From Paraescarpia echinospica (Eukaryota; Annelida; Polychaeta; Sabellida; Siboglinidae), in NCBI GenBank assembly GCA_020002185.1, contig CM034533.1:50714151-50778150 (forward strand): a DNA stretch of 64,000 bases, in the 5' to 3' direction. Positions within the stretch are counted from its first letter, which is position 1, and every line of letters starts with the position of its first letter. Shown piece after piece: positions 33,093 through 44,834 of this stretch. The notes beneath the pieces are model-generated. The model ran no database searches and was not told the origin of the DNA. It saw nothing but the letters and a program-made list of their open reading frames with translations. The position numbers and the translations under genes were made by a program.

Positions 33093-35990
33093 ATGACTTC
33101 TGATGTGACATTTCTCTCCCACTTGGGAGGTATCCGAAACTGTTCTTTAATAAATCTTCTAGATATAAACGAAAATAGTACTGAACAAAATGAACCTCAG
33201 TTGATCCATTGTTCTTCATACTATGACATCGATACATTTCACAAGTTAGCACAAAAAAATACTGATAATTTTAGTATCCTAAGCTTAAACATTCAATCTA
33301 TTAATGCTAAATTTGATGTACTTGAACTTTTCGTAGAGCATTATATGTTTGCAAGAAACATGGAAATCAAATAATGATGATTTATCTCAGTTCAGTTTAC
33401 ACGCATATGATCTAATTGCTCAGGGGAAACATTGTAGTGTCAAAGGTGGTTTAATAATTTACGTAGATAATAAATATAAAGTACTTAAGAATATCAACAT
33501 GTATGAACATTGGGAGGGGCTAGTAATTCAAGTAACTGGAGGCAGCTTATCAAAAACACTTACTATTGGAAACATATACAGACCGCCTAGGTCATTAAAT
33601 CAAAATATTACAGATTTCCTAGCTGAATTTTCAACAACAATGGCTACTCTAGAAAGTTGTAATAATCTAATAATTTCAATCTACTTAAAATAAACGAGAA
33701 CAAAATATATAGTGAATTCTTTGATACTATAATTTCATACAGTCTCTATCCACAAATTACCTTTCCAACTCGCTTTACCAGAACTAACGGAACACTGATA
33801 GACAACTTTTTCAATAAATTAAATAAATCAATTTTAGATAGCACTGCAGGAATCTTCACTAATACCCTTTCGGATCATCAACCTTACTTCCTAATCATGA
33901 ATATCAACGTAAAATCTAAACCTCCTCCAAAATTTGTTCGAGTAAATCTACAAAATAAGGCAGCTATGCATAATGTTAAACTTGAGATAAATTCGGATGC
34001 AATTATATTATAAATTAAATTGGTTTAGTTTATTATACATAAACTAAACCAATTTAATTTATAACATAATACACAAAGAAATTATGCATGCTAAGAATAA
34101 GCATATGCCTGTTAAAATCATGAAATATAATAAATACAAACAAGCATTCAACCTGGATCACACACGGTCTTCTAAAATCAATCAAATATCGAGACTCGCT
34201 TCATAAGAAATTTAAAATGTCTAATCCAAATTTACCTATGTACGAAGTCGTTCTAACTAACCTACAAACTTATAATTTATTTATTATAATTTTATATTAA
34301 AGAAAAATATTCGTACTGCCAAACAAATGTACTTTGAGTCACGCTTTAACCGATATAAAGATGACATTAGAAATACATGGAAAACCATAAATGAATTTAT
34401 TTCCAAAAACAATACAAACAACAGTTTTGTTTAAAAGTAACGGCATAACTATATAACAGATAAAACGGTTATTGCAAACCAATTTAACAACTATTTTATA
34501 AGTATAGGTCAGTCGACAGCACAAGACATTCATTAGTTTTGAAAATAATTGAACCCTCCATCATCAAACCATTAACCCTGGTAATAAATCAAGTAATAAA
34601 TACTGGTATATTTCCCGATACACTTAAACTCGCTAAAGTAATTCCTATTTTTAAGAAAGATGACCCATCTGTTTTTAAAAATTATAGACCGATATATATC
34701 TTCCAACAATTTCAAAAGTGATAGAGAAAATAATATCTAGTCAACTAACAGCATACTTTAATGATTCTGATCTATTTATTAAAAATCAATATGGTTTTAG
34801 GAAAAAACACTACCGAGTATGCATCACTTGAACTAATAGATAGAATAATTACACAAATTGATAAAAATTATGTTCCTTTCAGTATTTTTCTTGACCTCTC
34901 TAAGGCCTTCGATACCATTGATCACTCGATACTATAAACTAAACTAAGATATTATGGATTACAGGGTCCTACCCTGAATCTATTTAATAGCTACTTAAGC
35001 AATAGAAGACAATACACCGAATTTCAAAATGAAAGTTCTGATATCCTACCTATCACAATTGGTGTACCACAAGGATCTGTTCTTGGTCCCCTATTACTCA
35101 TAATATACATTAATGATTTTCCTAAAGCTAGCGAAATGTTTAACTTTATTATGTATGCCGACGATACCACCTTATTTAGCACCATCAATTATTTTCAAGG
35201 TAATTCCCCAAATAGAAATATCAAATCAGCAATAAATGGTGAACTCCTTAAAATAATTGAATGGTTAAACATTAATAAATTATCATTAAACAGAAACAAA
35301 TCTAAATATATGATTTTTCACATGCAAAATAAAGCTGTCGATAACTTTACGCTCAATATCAATGGTACAAACATTGAAAGAGTAGATGAATTTAATTTTT
35401 TAGAACTTACTTTAGATACAAATTTAAATTGGAATAAACACATTGAAAAAGTATCAAACAAGTGTTCCAAAACAGTCGGCATCTTAAACAGACTAAAATA
35501 TGTCTTTCCTCTAGAAATTAAAATTCTCTTATATAATACGTTATTTTTATCACATATCAACTATTGTATTATGGTGTGGGGATACCAAGGTAGTCGAATG
35601 TTGAAAATACAAAAGAAAGCTATGAGAATTTTATCTATCAGTAAATATAATTCACACTCTGAGCCACTTTTCAAAAAAATTGAATATCTTAAAAATTGAT
35701 GACATGTTAAAATTACATGAACTTAAGTTTTATTATAAATATGTACACCATAACCTCCCTGCCTACTTATTAAATTGGAAACTAAATACAACTGCTTATG
35801 CACACAATTACAACACAATGGAAAAAACTGAGTTACACCCTTTCAGAACAAAACATGAATTTGCCAAAAGATGTCTTAGATACAGTTTGCCACATGTCAT
35901 TAACAATACCTCAAAGTTAGTCACAGAGAAGATTGGAACACATAGCTTCAGAGGTTTTGGTAATTAAGCAAAAAACTATTTATTAAAAAT
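33093..35990 (+). mobile_element. LINE of the jockey/CR1 type, endonuclease plus reverse transcriptase, broken
   Basis: Endonuclease pieces are seen at 33270-33700 (ILSLNIQSINAKFDVLELF, IGNIYRPPRS) and 33760-33900 (TFPTRFTRTNGTLIDNFF, SDHQPYFLI). RT blocks at 34540-35700 include [60 protein letters not shown] and MYADDTTLFST, then the thumb-like LNWNKHIEKVSNKCSKTVGI. The C-terminal region runs to a stop near 35967. The catalytic ADD is present in an intact 187-codon stretch, but frameshifts, an in-frame TAA after DHSIL and a palindrome at 34008-34064 disrupt it. It lies just upstream of ANKMY2 and points away from it. Confidence 0.88.
34008..34064. repeat. Perfect 26-bp inverted repeat with 5-nt spacer
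   Basis: The arm at 34008-34033 (contains TTAAATTGGTTTAGTTTAT) is exactly reversed at 34039-34064, with TATAC between. It sits between the endonuclease and RT parts of the LINE. Confidence 0.95.
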
Positions 35991-36029
35991 ACGTATATAC
36001 GTATACAATATTAAACTGCTATACATGCT

Positions 36030-36200
36030 ATCAAAGTCATGTTATGATCTTATGAGGTCTCATTCAACTAGTCAGCCTTTTTCAGAACATTATCACCAAG
36101 CCGACCTTTCTATGCTGGCACTGAGGGTTGTCACTGTCAGGGTGCTTGTCGTCCTCAGTGGTTCTTTTACGACCCAAATTGAGACGGGACCGACATAAAA
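36030..36200 (+). repeat. Interspersed repeat R3, copy b (partial)
   Basis: Matches 44905-45065 in the same orientation, with shared phrases TTATGATCTTATGAGGTCTC, CAGCCTTTTTCAGAACATTA and GTGCTTGTCGTCCTCAGTGG. It begins where the LINE ends. Confidence 0.75.
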
Positions 36201-36365
36201 AAAAACATAAACATCTTTCTCTTTTGTAATGTTGGATGAATACATGTACCAACATCATCACTGTCAGACACGTGTTCCATGGGCGCTGCCATCTTGGATT
36301 CTCAGTGTTTCCTCCTTTTGGTTGGATGCAACTTTAATTGAAAGGGTCATGTTCTAGTTAGACTT

Positions 36366-36900
36366 ACTGTTATTTCTCGAGCACCTCGACGAATAAGAAA
36401 AGTCTTAATTTCTCACCAGAACGGACAAATACAAGCATGAAACAATTCAACAACATCGGATTTACTTCAAACAATTAGTATGCCCACGTAGATGCCTTGA
36501 AAATATTTCTTTGTGCACATGCATGCATGTCCAAATCTGCTCAATAAATAACGAACGAAGTCGGCGTTATTTCTCAAGCCGCTTGACGAATAAGAAAAGT
36601 CTTCATGTCCCATCAGAACGGACAAATACAGGCATGAAACGATTCAACAGCATCAGATTTATTTCTAACAATTTGTATGTCCACGTAGATGCCTTGAAAA
36701 TATATTAAGTATGCATGCACGTTGAGATCAGCTCGATAAATAATATTTGTCGTGCTGCTCGAGAAATAACAGCCAGGCCTTGCGTTATTTCTCGAGCTGC
36801 TCAACAAATAACGGACCGAGTTCACGTTATTTCTTGAGCTGCTCGAGAAATAACGATCAGATTCGGCGTTATTTATCGAGCAGCTCGAGAAATAGCCTGA
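36366..36900. repeat. Two ~200-bp tandem copies followed by four CTCGAG-centred hairpins
   Basis: GAATAAGAAAAGTCTT..TTTCTC/TGTCCCACCAGAACGGACAAATAC..GCATGAAACRATTCAAC blocks occur at about 36389-36520 and 36588-36710. From 36737 to 36896 a hairpin-forming motif recurs: CGTTATTTCTCGAGCTGCTC and variants followed by its reverse complement (CGAGAAATAACG). An example is 36825-36855, where the two arms meet at GAGCTGCTC. Confidence 0.7.
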
Positions 36901-37129
36901 GCCTTTCTTTTTAGCGGTCGGAATAGCACTCAGAATTACACCAGCCTGTTTGTTCGTTGTCGTTGAACAATGACATCAATGATCAAAATTCAAATGACCA
37001 GGGCCGGGGCGGATCCAGATATTTTGAGATGTCAAAAGGGGGTCTATTTGGTTAGTTGAATTGGTCATAACACAAATTTATATCTTTGCAAGAGTTAACT
37101 TTATATTGCATAATGCAATATCAGCACCC

Positions 37130-37500
37130 AGGTAATTAATTCCACATCTTTGGTTCCTTGGTAACTAGTACATTTCTGCTTTTTAGTAATCCCACTAAAT
37201 CTTATTTTTAAATTGCAGTTATTCATACAGATATTGTGATTTGTGACTGGCATTAACTTTTAGAAATACAACATAAATTTTGCTAGTAGAAGATTATTGT
37301 ATACCTTGTACATAAACAACATGCTATTGGCTCCATTACTATTAAGGTCCTACTGTACGTTGTTCCCTTAGTGTTATCTTTTTGTTGATCACACTATTGA
37401 TAATTTTCCAAGTTTCTTTTGCTTCCCTGGTTTTTGCCAAAAGATCTGTAAAGTGTTGTTTCTCACAATAACTTGGTATGGACGTCAGTTAGTATTTTTC
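37130..37500 (+). repeat. Direct repeat DR, first copy, of the composite satellite-like element A
   Basis: Shares CTTTGGTTCCTT, ACTAGTACATTTCTGCT, CACTAAATCTTATTTTTAAA, AGATTATTGTATACCTTGTA and AAAGTGTTGTTTCTCACAAT with 39825-40105, in the same orientation. The two copies bracket a minisatellite and a pyrimidine tract. Confidence 0.75.
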
Positions 37501-37790
37501 TTCATTAACAATTTTAGAAACATCTATCTTGCTGAGTTGCATTTTTGTCATAGGTTAAAAAGGGTAATTTTGCACTTAGGGTGAGCCGTACCAATAATTG
37601 TTTGCTTCCTAAGGGGCCGGGGCCCCAAAAACCTCCACAAGCGGCCGAATCAAATTTGTATGGTTACTGGGTGGTCTGAGCTGAAGCTTCAGCACAATTC
37701 CGCTGTCGTGCTGTCGGATCACATTGGAAGACTGGGTAGGGGGGTGCTGTTGAAAAATTGTCACCGCCACACCACCAACAATTTCTGTGA
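37500..37790 (+). repeat. Conserved left flank of the minisatellite, element A
   Basis: Closely matches 60070-60350 (TTCTTCATTAACAATT, ACATCTATCTTGCTGAG, GGGTGGTCTGAGC-GAAGCTT, CAGCACAA-TCCGCT). This shows that the two minisatellite arrays are parts of the same larger element. Confidence 0.75.
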
Positions 37791-39075
37791 GGTCCAGCCA
37801 GTCTCTCATAGGCCGTGTCCAGAGGTCCAGTCAGTCTCTCATAAGCTGTGTCCAGAGAGGTCCAGTCAGTCTCACGTAGGCCATGTCCAGAGAGGTCCAG
37901 TCAGTCTCACGTAGACTGTGTCCAGAGAGGTCCAGTCTGTCTCACACATAGGCTGTGTCCAGAGAGATCCAATCAGTCTCACACATAGACTGTGTCCAGA
38001 GAGGTCAGGTCAGTCTCACACATAGGCTGTGTCCAGAGAGGTCCAGTCAGTCTCACACATAAGCTGTGCCCAGAGAGGTCCAGTCAGTCTCACACATAGG
38101 CTGTGTCCAGAGAGGTCAGGTCAGTTTTACACATAAGCTGTGCCCAGAGAGGTCCAGTCAGTCTCACACATAGGCTGCGTCCAGAAAGGTCCTGTCAGTC
38201 TTACACATAGACCATGTCCAGAGAGGTTCAGTCAGTCTCACACATAGGCTGTGTCCAGAAAGGTCCAATCAGTCTCACACATAAGCTGTGTCCAGAGAGG
38301 TCCAGTCAGTCTCACACACAGGCTGTGTCCAGAGAGGTCCAGTCAGTCTCACACATAAGCTGTGTCCAAAGAGATCCAGTCAGTTTCACAAGTACGCTGT
38401 GTCCAGAGAGGTCCAGTCAGTCTCACGTAGGCCGGGTCCAGAGAGGTCCACTCAGTCTCACGTAAACCGTGTCCAGAGAGGTCCAGTCAGTCTCACACAT
38501 AGGCTGTGTCCAGAGAGGTCCAGTCAGTCTCACACATAGGCTGTGTCCTGAGAGGTCCAATCAGTCTCACACATAGGCCATGTCCAGAGAGGTCCAGTCA
38601 GTCTCATACATAGGCTGTGTCCAGAGAGATCCAGTCAGTCTCACACATAGGCCGTGTCCAGAGAGGTCCAGTCAGTCTCACGTAGACTGTGTCCAGACAG
38701 GTCCAGTCAGTCTCACACATAGGCTGTGTTCAGAGAGGTCCAGTCAGTCTCACTTAGGCCATGTTCAGAGACGTCCAGTCACTCTCACACATAGGCTGTG
38801 TCCAGAGAGGTCCAGTCAGTCTCACTTAGGCCGTGTCCAGAGAGGTCCAAGCAGTCTCACCTAGGCCGTGACCAGAGATGTCCAGTCAGTCTCACACATA
38901 GGCTGTGACCAGAAAGGTCCAGTCAGTCTCACGTAGACCGTGTCCAGAGAGGTCCAGTCAGTCTCACACCTAGGTTGTGTCCAGAGAGGTCCAGTCAGTC
39001 TCACACATAGGCCGCGTCCAGAGAGGTTCAGTCAGTCTCACTTAGGCTGTGCCCAGAAAGGTCCAGTCAGTCTGA
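37790..39075 (+). repeat. 35-37 bp minisatellite, about 35 copies, element A
   Basis: The unit reads GTGTCCAGAGAGGTCCAGTC followed by AGTCTCACACATAGGCT or the shorter AGTCTCACGTAGGCC. Point variants are scattered. Frames across it encode repetitive peptides such as PERSSQSH, which I regard as non-coding. There are no unique spacers, so it is not a CRISPR array. Confidence 0.95.
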
Positions 39076-39727
39076 TGTAGGACATGTGCAGTGCCCTTGG
39101 GGTGTGTGTAGGTGGAGGCTAACCATTCCCACTTGTTTTATTTTGTTTAGACAAAACGCTTTCAAAGGTGCAATTGGTGACACTAAGAATATGTTTTTGA
39201 GCCAAATGCACCATTTGGATGCCAAAAAGAGAAAACACTAAGGAACTCTTTAAAAGGTGCATTTTTGTGACAAAGAAGATTAACCCTATGTATATTTAAG
39301 TACAAAATGCACCATATGGTGGCCACAAACCCTAACCCAAAATACCCCAAAATGTGCATTTTGGTGACACTTAGATGTTTTGTCTAAAAAGGAGGGGTCC
39401 GGACGAATATATTTTTGGTATTACCGAAAGTTTTAAGTTAAACTTTGCACGAAATCACAAGATTCATGAGCAACATTAGGAGGCATTATGATAATGTCTA
39501 ATGAAAATAAATTTGGGCAACGTATATTTTCAACAGTTGGTCATAAAAGATAAATAACCACAATTCTAATGTACGTCATCCATTCTCTTAAAAGTGGCGC
39601 TGATGTCAACACAAACTCGCCTTGGTGCAGCAGTTATAGACTCTAGCAGACATGTCTGATGTAACAACTTTGAACAACAAGGTAAATTCGTGTCATTTCA
39701 AAATTAGTGTAATTCAAATATTACTCG
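39076..39727 (+). repeat. Conserved right flank of the minisatellite, element A
   Basis: Matches 60825-61400 over its length (GGTGCAATTGGTGACACTAA, GAATATGTTTTT, ATTTTGGTGACACTTAGATG, GGGTCCGGACGAAT, TCTAATGAAAATAAATTT). Open frames are short, and I see no protein. Confidence 0.75.
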
Positions 39728-39815
39728 TTCTCCCTCTCTCCCTGTATCTTTTCCCCTCTCTCCCTCACTTTCTCTCCCTCTCGCTATCTTTCCATCTTCC
39801 TCTCTTCCTCCCACT
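39728..39815 (+). repeat. Short polypyrimidine tract, element A
   Basis: A run of CTCCCTCTCTCCCTG-type sequence, nearly all C and T, at the same place in element A as the 1.45-kb tract in element B. Confidence 0.85.
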
Positions 39816-40110
39816 TTTCCATTCCAAATCTTTGGTTCCTTACACCAACTAGTACATTTCTGCTGTTTGTTCACTAAATCTTATTTTTAAATTGTAGTTT
39901 TAGAGATATTGTGATGATGATTTGGACTGGTATTAATGTTTTGGAAGTACAACATAAATGTTGCTAGAAGATTATTGTATACCTTGTACATAAAGTTTTT
40001 TGGTAATCAGATTATTGATAATTTCCAAAGTTTCTTTTGTTTCCCTTGTTTTGCAAAAAGATCTATAAAGTGTTGTTTCTCACAATAGCTTGATGTATAT
40101 GTCAGTTTGT
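39816..40110 (+). repeat. Direct repeat DR, second copy, element A
   Basis: Diverged copy of 37130-37500. It ends where the next unit would begin with TATTTTTCTTCATTAAC, which is the left border of element B at 60060. This suggests a head-to-tail unit of about 2.7 kb. Confidence 0.7.
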
Positions 40111-40149
40111 ACATATATATATTTGTCATGGATGGCCATGACACTATTT

Positions 40150-40875
40150 TAATTTTATTAAATGTGGTTTGGTATTTTCCAACTTCTTCTCTGTGACTAA
40201 TGGAGTTAGACAAGGGGGTATGCTATCTCCTTTCTTAGTTAATTTATACATGAATGATTTCAGTTTGCTACTGATGAAACTACCCATCAGATGCTATTGT
40301 GGCGATACAACTGTTGATCACCTCATGTGTGCTGATGACGTCGTACTACTGGCTCCATCGGCCAAGGGGTTACAAAGACTCCTAATTGTATGTTTTGCAG
40401 ATAATGTTTTGTGTCACAAGAAAAACCGGTTTTGAAGTAGCTCTTAAACTTGGTGATACAGTTCTGAATACAACGAAGGCATATAAATATCTTGGCCATA
40501 TAATCTGTAAGGATCTGTTGGATGAAATGGACATGAAATCCAAAGAATGGAGTCTGTACGGCAGAAGCATTGTTCTACTCAGGAAATTTCACTTTTGTTC
40601 AGTGAAGGTGAAGAACAAACTGTTCACATCCCACTGTAGTAATGTGTATTTATGTTCCTTATGGGCTAATTATAGAAAAGCCGCTATGCAGCACTTTACT
40701 GTTTCCTATAATAATGCATTTAGAATTATGCATAGCCTATCTATGAGGTGTAGTGCTAACCTAATGTTTGTTAGTTCTCACACGGACTGTTGCAATACTA
40801 GATTTAGAAAATGCATGTATTCAAGTGTTATGAGCAGAATATCTGCGTCAACGAACAACACTGTTGAGAGTATTA
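40150..40875 (+). mobile_element. LINE reverse transcriptase, 5' part of a copy split by a Harbinger element
   Basis: RT motifs VTNGVRQGGMLSPFLVNLYM and HLMCADDVVLLAPS are present (YADD replaced by CADD). After a frameshift near 40386 come the downstream motifs YKYLGHIICKD and LLRKFHFCSVKVKNKLF. The frame reaches 40875, where the 7.6-kb PIF/Harbinger element starts. If that element and one TTA are ignored, the frame continues about 20 codons in 48500-48565 and stops, which is the C-terminus of the LINE protein. It is an RT-proficient-looking but frameshifted, 5'-truncated copy. Confidence 0.88.
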
Positions 40876-40936
40876 TGCTGCGTTCCAATCAACTCGTGAA
40901 GTCGTATTCACCACTCGTGTTCACCACCACGCCTAT

Positions 40937-41978
40937 GGCAGGCCGATAGGGCCATAAACGCGGTACACTTAACGCGTTAAATAAGAATTAGCAACCAATG
41001 AGAACGCAAAGAAGTTAACGCGCTAACTTAGCAACCAATGAGAACGCGAATAACTTAACGCGTTAACTTAGCAACCAATGAGAACGCGAACAAGTTAACG
41101 CGCTAACGTAGCAACCAATGAGAACGCCAATAGCTTAACGCGTTAACTTGGCTTCCAATGAGAACACCAATAAGTTAACGCGCTAACTTAGCAACCAATA
41201 AGGACTCGAAGAAGTTAACGCGCAGGCCGATAGGGCCACAAACGCGGTACACTTAACACGTTAAATAAGAAGTTAACGCGTTGAATTAGCATCCAATGAG
41301 AACGCCAATAAGTTAACGCGCTAACTTAGCAACCAATAAGGACTCGAAGAAGTTAACGCGTTAATGTATAAACCAATAAAGACTCATTTAGCTATGAATC
41401 AGATGTTGAATGAATAAGGATCTTAGTTAAATGTATTAAGGCGGGAAGACTCTATAGTTCGTCATCCTGTTTAATGTGCATTACAAAATGCCTCCTCGCC
41501 GCATTCAGTGAGCACAGGAGCGACTACAGAGTAGTTCTAATTCCACCTTGTTTTTGGCACGATTTAAACGTACCGTCGATGACTGCCTCCGGCTTGCCAC
41601 AACAGACCACCTTCCGGCTTCAACTAGAGCTGCATGCATCACTCGGTAAGCTTCAAGGTTAAGCATGGCAATGGAATTGGGGGATCTAAAATGAGTAAAA
41701 TAGCGTGATATCGTTTATGGTAGGCCCCCAACCGTCTCTGCAATTCTTGCTAAGTTAGCGCGTTAACTTATTGGCGTTCTCATTGGATGCCAAGTTAACG
41801 CGTTAAGCTATTGGCGTTCTCATTGGTTGCTACGTTAGCACGTTAACTTGTTCGCGTTCTCATTGGTTGCTAAGTTAACGCGTTAACTTCTTTGTGTTCT
41901 CATTGGTTGCTAATTCAACGCGTTAACTTCTTATTTAACGCGTTAAGTGTACCGCGTTTATGGCCCTATCGGCCTGCC
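40937..41978. mobile_element. MITE with long inverted ends and subterminal GTTAACGCG / CCAATGAGAACGC repeats
   Basis: The left end GGCAGGCCGATAGGGCCATA, then AACGCGGTACACTTAACGCG, is mirrored at the right end, which finishes TTATGGCCCTATCGGCCTGC C at 41978. Inside each end are several ~37-bp units of the form GTTAACGCGCTAACTTAGCA followed by ACCAATGAGAACGC, inverted between the two halves. The left end sequence also recurs internally at about 41225 (CAGGCCGATAGGGCCACAAA). The centre (41400-41740) is ordinary sequence without coding capacity. The MITE lies 60 bp inside the Harbinger left terminus. A target duplication is not evident. Confidence 0.85.
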
Positions 41979-42339
41979 AGCAGAGCATTCCAGTGATTGC
42001 ACGTAGTGCGCATGCGCAGGTATTGTTGATATTAGTGACATTTTGTACGAGATAGTTGACCAAAATAAACATGGACATTTTTTAACGTTATTGTGTAGTA
42101 GTCTTTGCATACTATGTCCACATCTTTACAATGATGAAATACGCTACGGATATTATTAACGAAATCGAATGGCAGCGCAAGAGAACGAGGTATGAAACAT
42201 TTATTATTGAACTTACTGTAATATCGCCCGCTTGTATGTTCTTACTTAGGTCTTAGGTGATTTACTCCAAACAGCCCAAACTTGAGCTAACGCAGGAGTT
42301 GTATGGTGCTTGTTTGTGCGCATGCATTGTGGGTAGTTT
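41979..42339. other. Harbinger left interior
   Basis: GCATTCCAG after the MITE matches GCATTCCAG seen just inside the right Harbinger end (reversed), so this is Harbinger sequence. A short coding-like stretch at 42134-42192 (MKYATDIINEIEWQRKRTRY) may be an exon remnant; this is uncertain. Confidence 0.35.
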
Positions 42340-44830
42340 GTTTGTTTATTTTATAGGCCCTTTAGATGATTGGGTGTGGTGAAAGGGAGGTTCATGATCG
42401 CTGTTTGAAACGCTATGGGGCTTTCTAGTTCAGTAATCGGTGGTGGAATCATATTCCAGATTCGAACTGCTCGGGGGTAGAAAGAGAACACTGCTGCATT
42501 GATGCGGCACCTAGGGGCTACGTAGTGGCCACGGTTTTTTGACTGTGTTAGTAGACCTGGTGGGGGTGTGATGTTGATTATGTTATTTAGTATTTTGTAA
42601 AATGTCATGGCTTGTTTGATAATGTGTCGTCGTTCAAGAGTTGACCATCCAAGGGTGGCTATTAGGTCTGCTGCATTTGTTTGGCGTCTGTGGTCATTTC
42701 TGACAAATCTGGCAGCACAGTGTTGTACTCTTTCAAGGTGTTTAATTTGGGTGGCAGTGTGTGGGTTCCATATGGGAGAGGCATACTCGAGTTTTGGTCG
42801 GATTAGCATGTTATAGGCTGTTTCTTTTACTTCAGGTTTGCATGGTCCGAGGGTTCGTTTGATCTTGCCTAGGACTTTTGAAGATTTGGAAGCTATGTCA
42901 GTGATATGGTTAGCCCAGGTTAGTTTACAATCTAATTTTATTCCAAGATATGTGTGGCTAGAGGCAGTAGAGAGTGGTATGCCAAAGTGAATATGAATGT
43001 AGTCTGGGTTTGGTTTTGTTTGTTATTGTGAGATGCACACATTTAGATATGTTAAATTCCATCTGCCATTTATTAGACCATGTTTGGAGTTTGATCAGGT
43101 CAGATTGGAGAGTTTCGTGGTCGGTTTCGGATGTGATTTTGCAATATATAATGTTGTCGTCTGCAAAGAGACGTACGGAAGATTGGACATTTTCGGTTAT
43201 GTCGTTTATGTAGAGTAAAAATAGGACAGGTCCTAGGACTGAGCCCTGTGGTACACCAGATGTAACATTTGTGCTGTCCGACAGGGCTCCATTGACTGAG
43301 ACTCTCTGTTTGTGGTTGGATAGAAACGATTTGATCCAGTTTTGTGTGTTTCCAGTTATTCCATAGAAAGCTAATTTGGATAGGAGGCGTTTATGGGGGA
43401 CTTTGTCGAAGGCTTTGGCAAAATCGAGTAGGATGGCATCTATTTGTGTCTTATTGTCCATAGCAGTCATCCAGTCGTGGACTGTCTCGATGAGTTGAGA
43501 TTCACAAGACAGACCTGATTGGAATCCATGTTGGAAGTGGATGACGATGTAAGTGTTTCCACATGTTGCTTAGAATGATGTGCTCCATAACTTTGCAGAG
43601 GATGCATGTTAACGAAATTGGTCTATAATTAGCAGGGTCTGATTTGTGGCTTTTTTGTGTATTGGTGTTACTAGTGCTTGGAGCCAGTCATCTGGGAGTT
43701 TGCAAGTGTTGTATGACTGCTGGAAAATGTGTGTGATGATGGGGGCAATTTCCACTGCAGTCTCTTTAAGGACTCTGGCTGGGAGTTCGTCGGGGCCTGT
43801 AGCTTTATTTTGGTTTAGGTTTTTCAGTTGCTTAATTACTCCGTCTATCCCGATTTCGAGGGAGGGCATATCGGGATAGATGGATGGAGCTAGTTGGGGG
43901 ATGGGGTAGATTTATTGAGTAAACACGGAACTAAATTGGTTGTTAAGTGTATTTGCTTTGTCGTGATCATTTGTGATTGGTTGGTCATTTGCTTGCAGTG
44001 TAGGGATGCCAATGTATTCTCGTTTGTTTGCTTTAATGAATGACCAGAATTGTTTTGGGTTTGTTTTTAGGCTGTCTCCAATGTGATTGTTTAGATAGTC
44101 TGAGCAGGATTTGGTTGCAGCTTTAGTGGCTTGTTTTCGGAGTTGCCTAAACCTTTCCCAGTCACTATTACGTCCAGTTTTTTGTGGCTTTTGTTGCGTT
44201 TTCTTTGCATTCTTATTATTTCACGTGTTATCCAGGGGAGGTGGGTTTTTGCTTTGGTGTTGCGGCTGGGAATATTATTGTTGACTAATGAAGTAAGATT
44301 ATTCCGGAAAAAGTTCCAATTTGTGTTGACATGTGTTGAATTTGGGTTCGTGTCAAAGTATGTTGATTTAGGTTTACGTTAAAGGTCACAGCTTCATGAT
44401 CACTCATGCCGGGAGTGGTGTGAGTGTTAGCAATTATCGATGGATTAGAAGCGAGTATGAGGTCAAGGATATTGCCGGAATCACCTCGTGTGGGATCGTT
44501 GACCATGTTTTGTAATCCAAATTCTCTAATTATTTCTAGCAGTTTGTTATGCTTGCTGGCAGTTCTGTTGTTGGTGGTTTGCTGCTTGCCCCAGTTAATA
44601 TCAGGAAGGTTGAAGTCACCTGCTATAACTACATTAGGAGAAGTTTTTTGTGATCTGTACAGTTTTGTTAGGGATTCGTGGAGAGCTTCAAGGGATTTAA
44701 GGTGGTCACTGGGAGGTCGGTAGTAGGATGCAAAGTATATGGATTTGTTTCGTGTGAAATGGATTTTTGTCCATACTATTTCACAGCTTGAGTTTAGTTT
44801 TGTAAGTGGTTCTGCTACAATGTACGGTCA
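42340..44830 (-). mobile_element. CR1-like LINE, nearly full endonuclease-RT, broken
   Basis: Read on the minus strand. Endonuclease parts at 44760-44285 include SYYRPPSDH, AGDFNLPDINWG, LDLILASNPSII and GMSDHEAVTF. RT parts at 43869-42958 include [68 protein letters not shown] and RLFADDNIIYCKI. The C-terminal domain at 42809-42351 includes IRPKLEYASPIWNPHT and RTNAADLIATLGW-type sequence, ending near an AAAC-rich tail (AATAAACAAACAAAC, minus strand). Frame breaks occur near 43605, 43500, 42960 and 44285. It is nested inside the Harbinger element in the opposite orientation to that transposase. Confidence 0.9.
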
Positions 44831-44834
44831 TTGA

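Noticed and set aside
38214..38864. Open frames encoding PERSSQSH repeats
   Set aside because: Present in more than one frame of the same minisatellite and interrupted at random by variants; no start context or conserved domain.
37790..39075. Possible CRISPR array
   Set aside because: Units are contiguous 35-37 bp minisatellite copies without unique spacers, and the host is a eukaryote.
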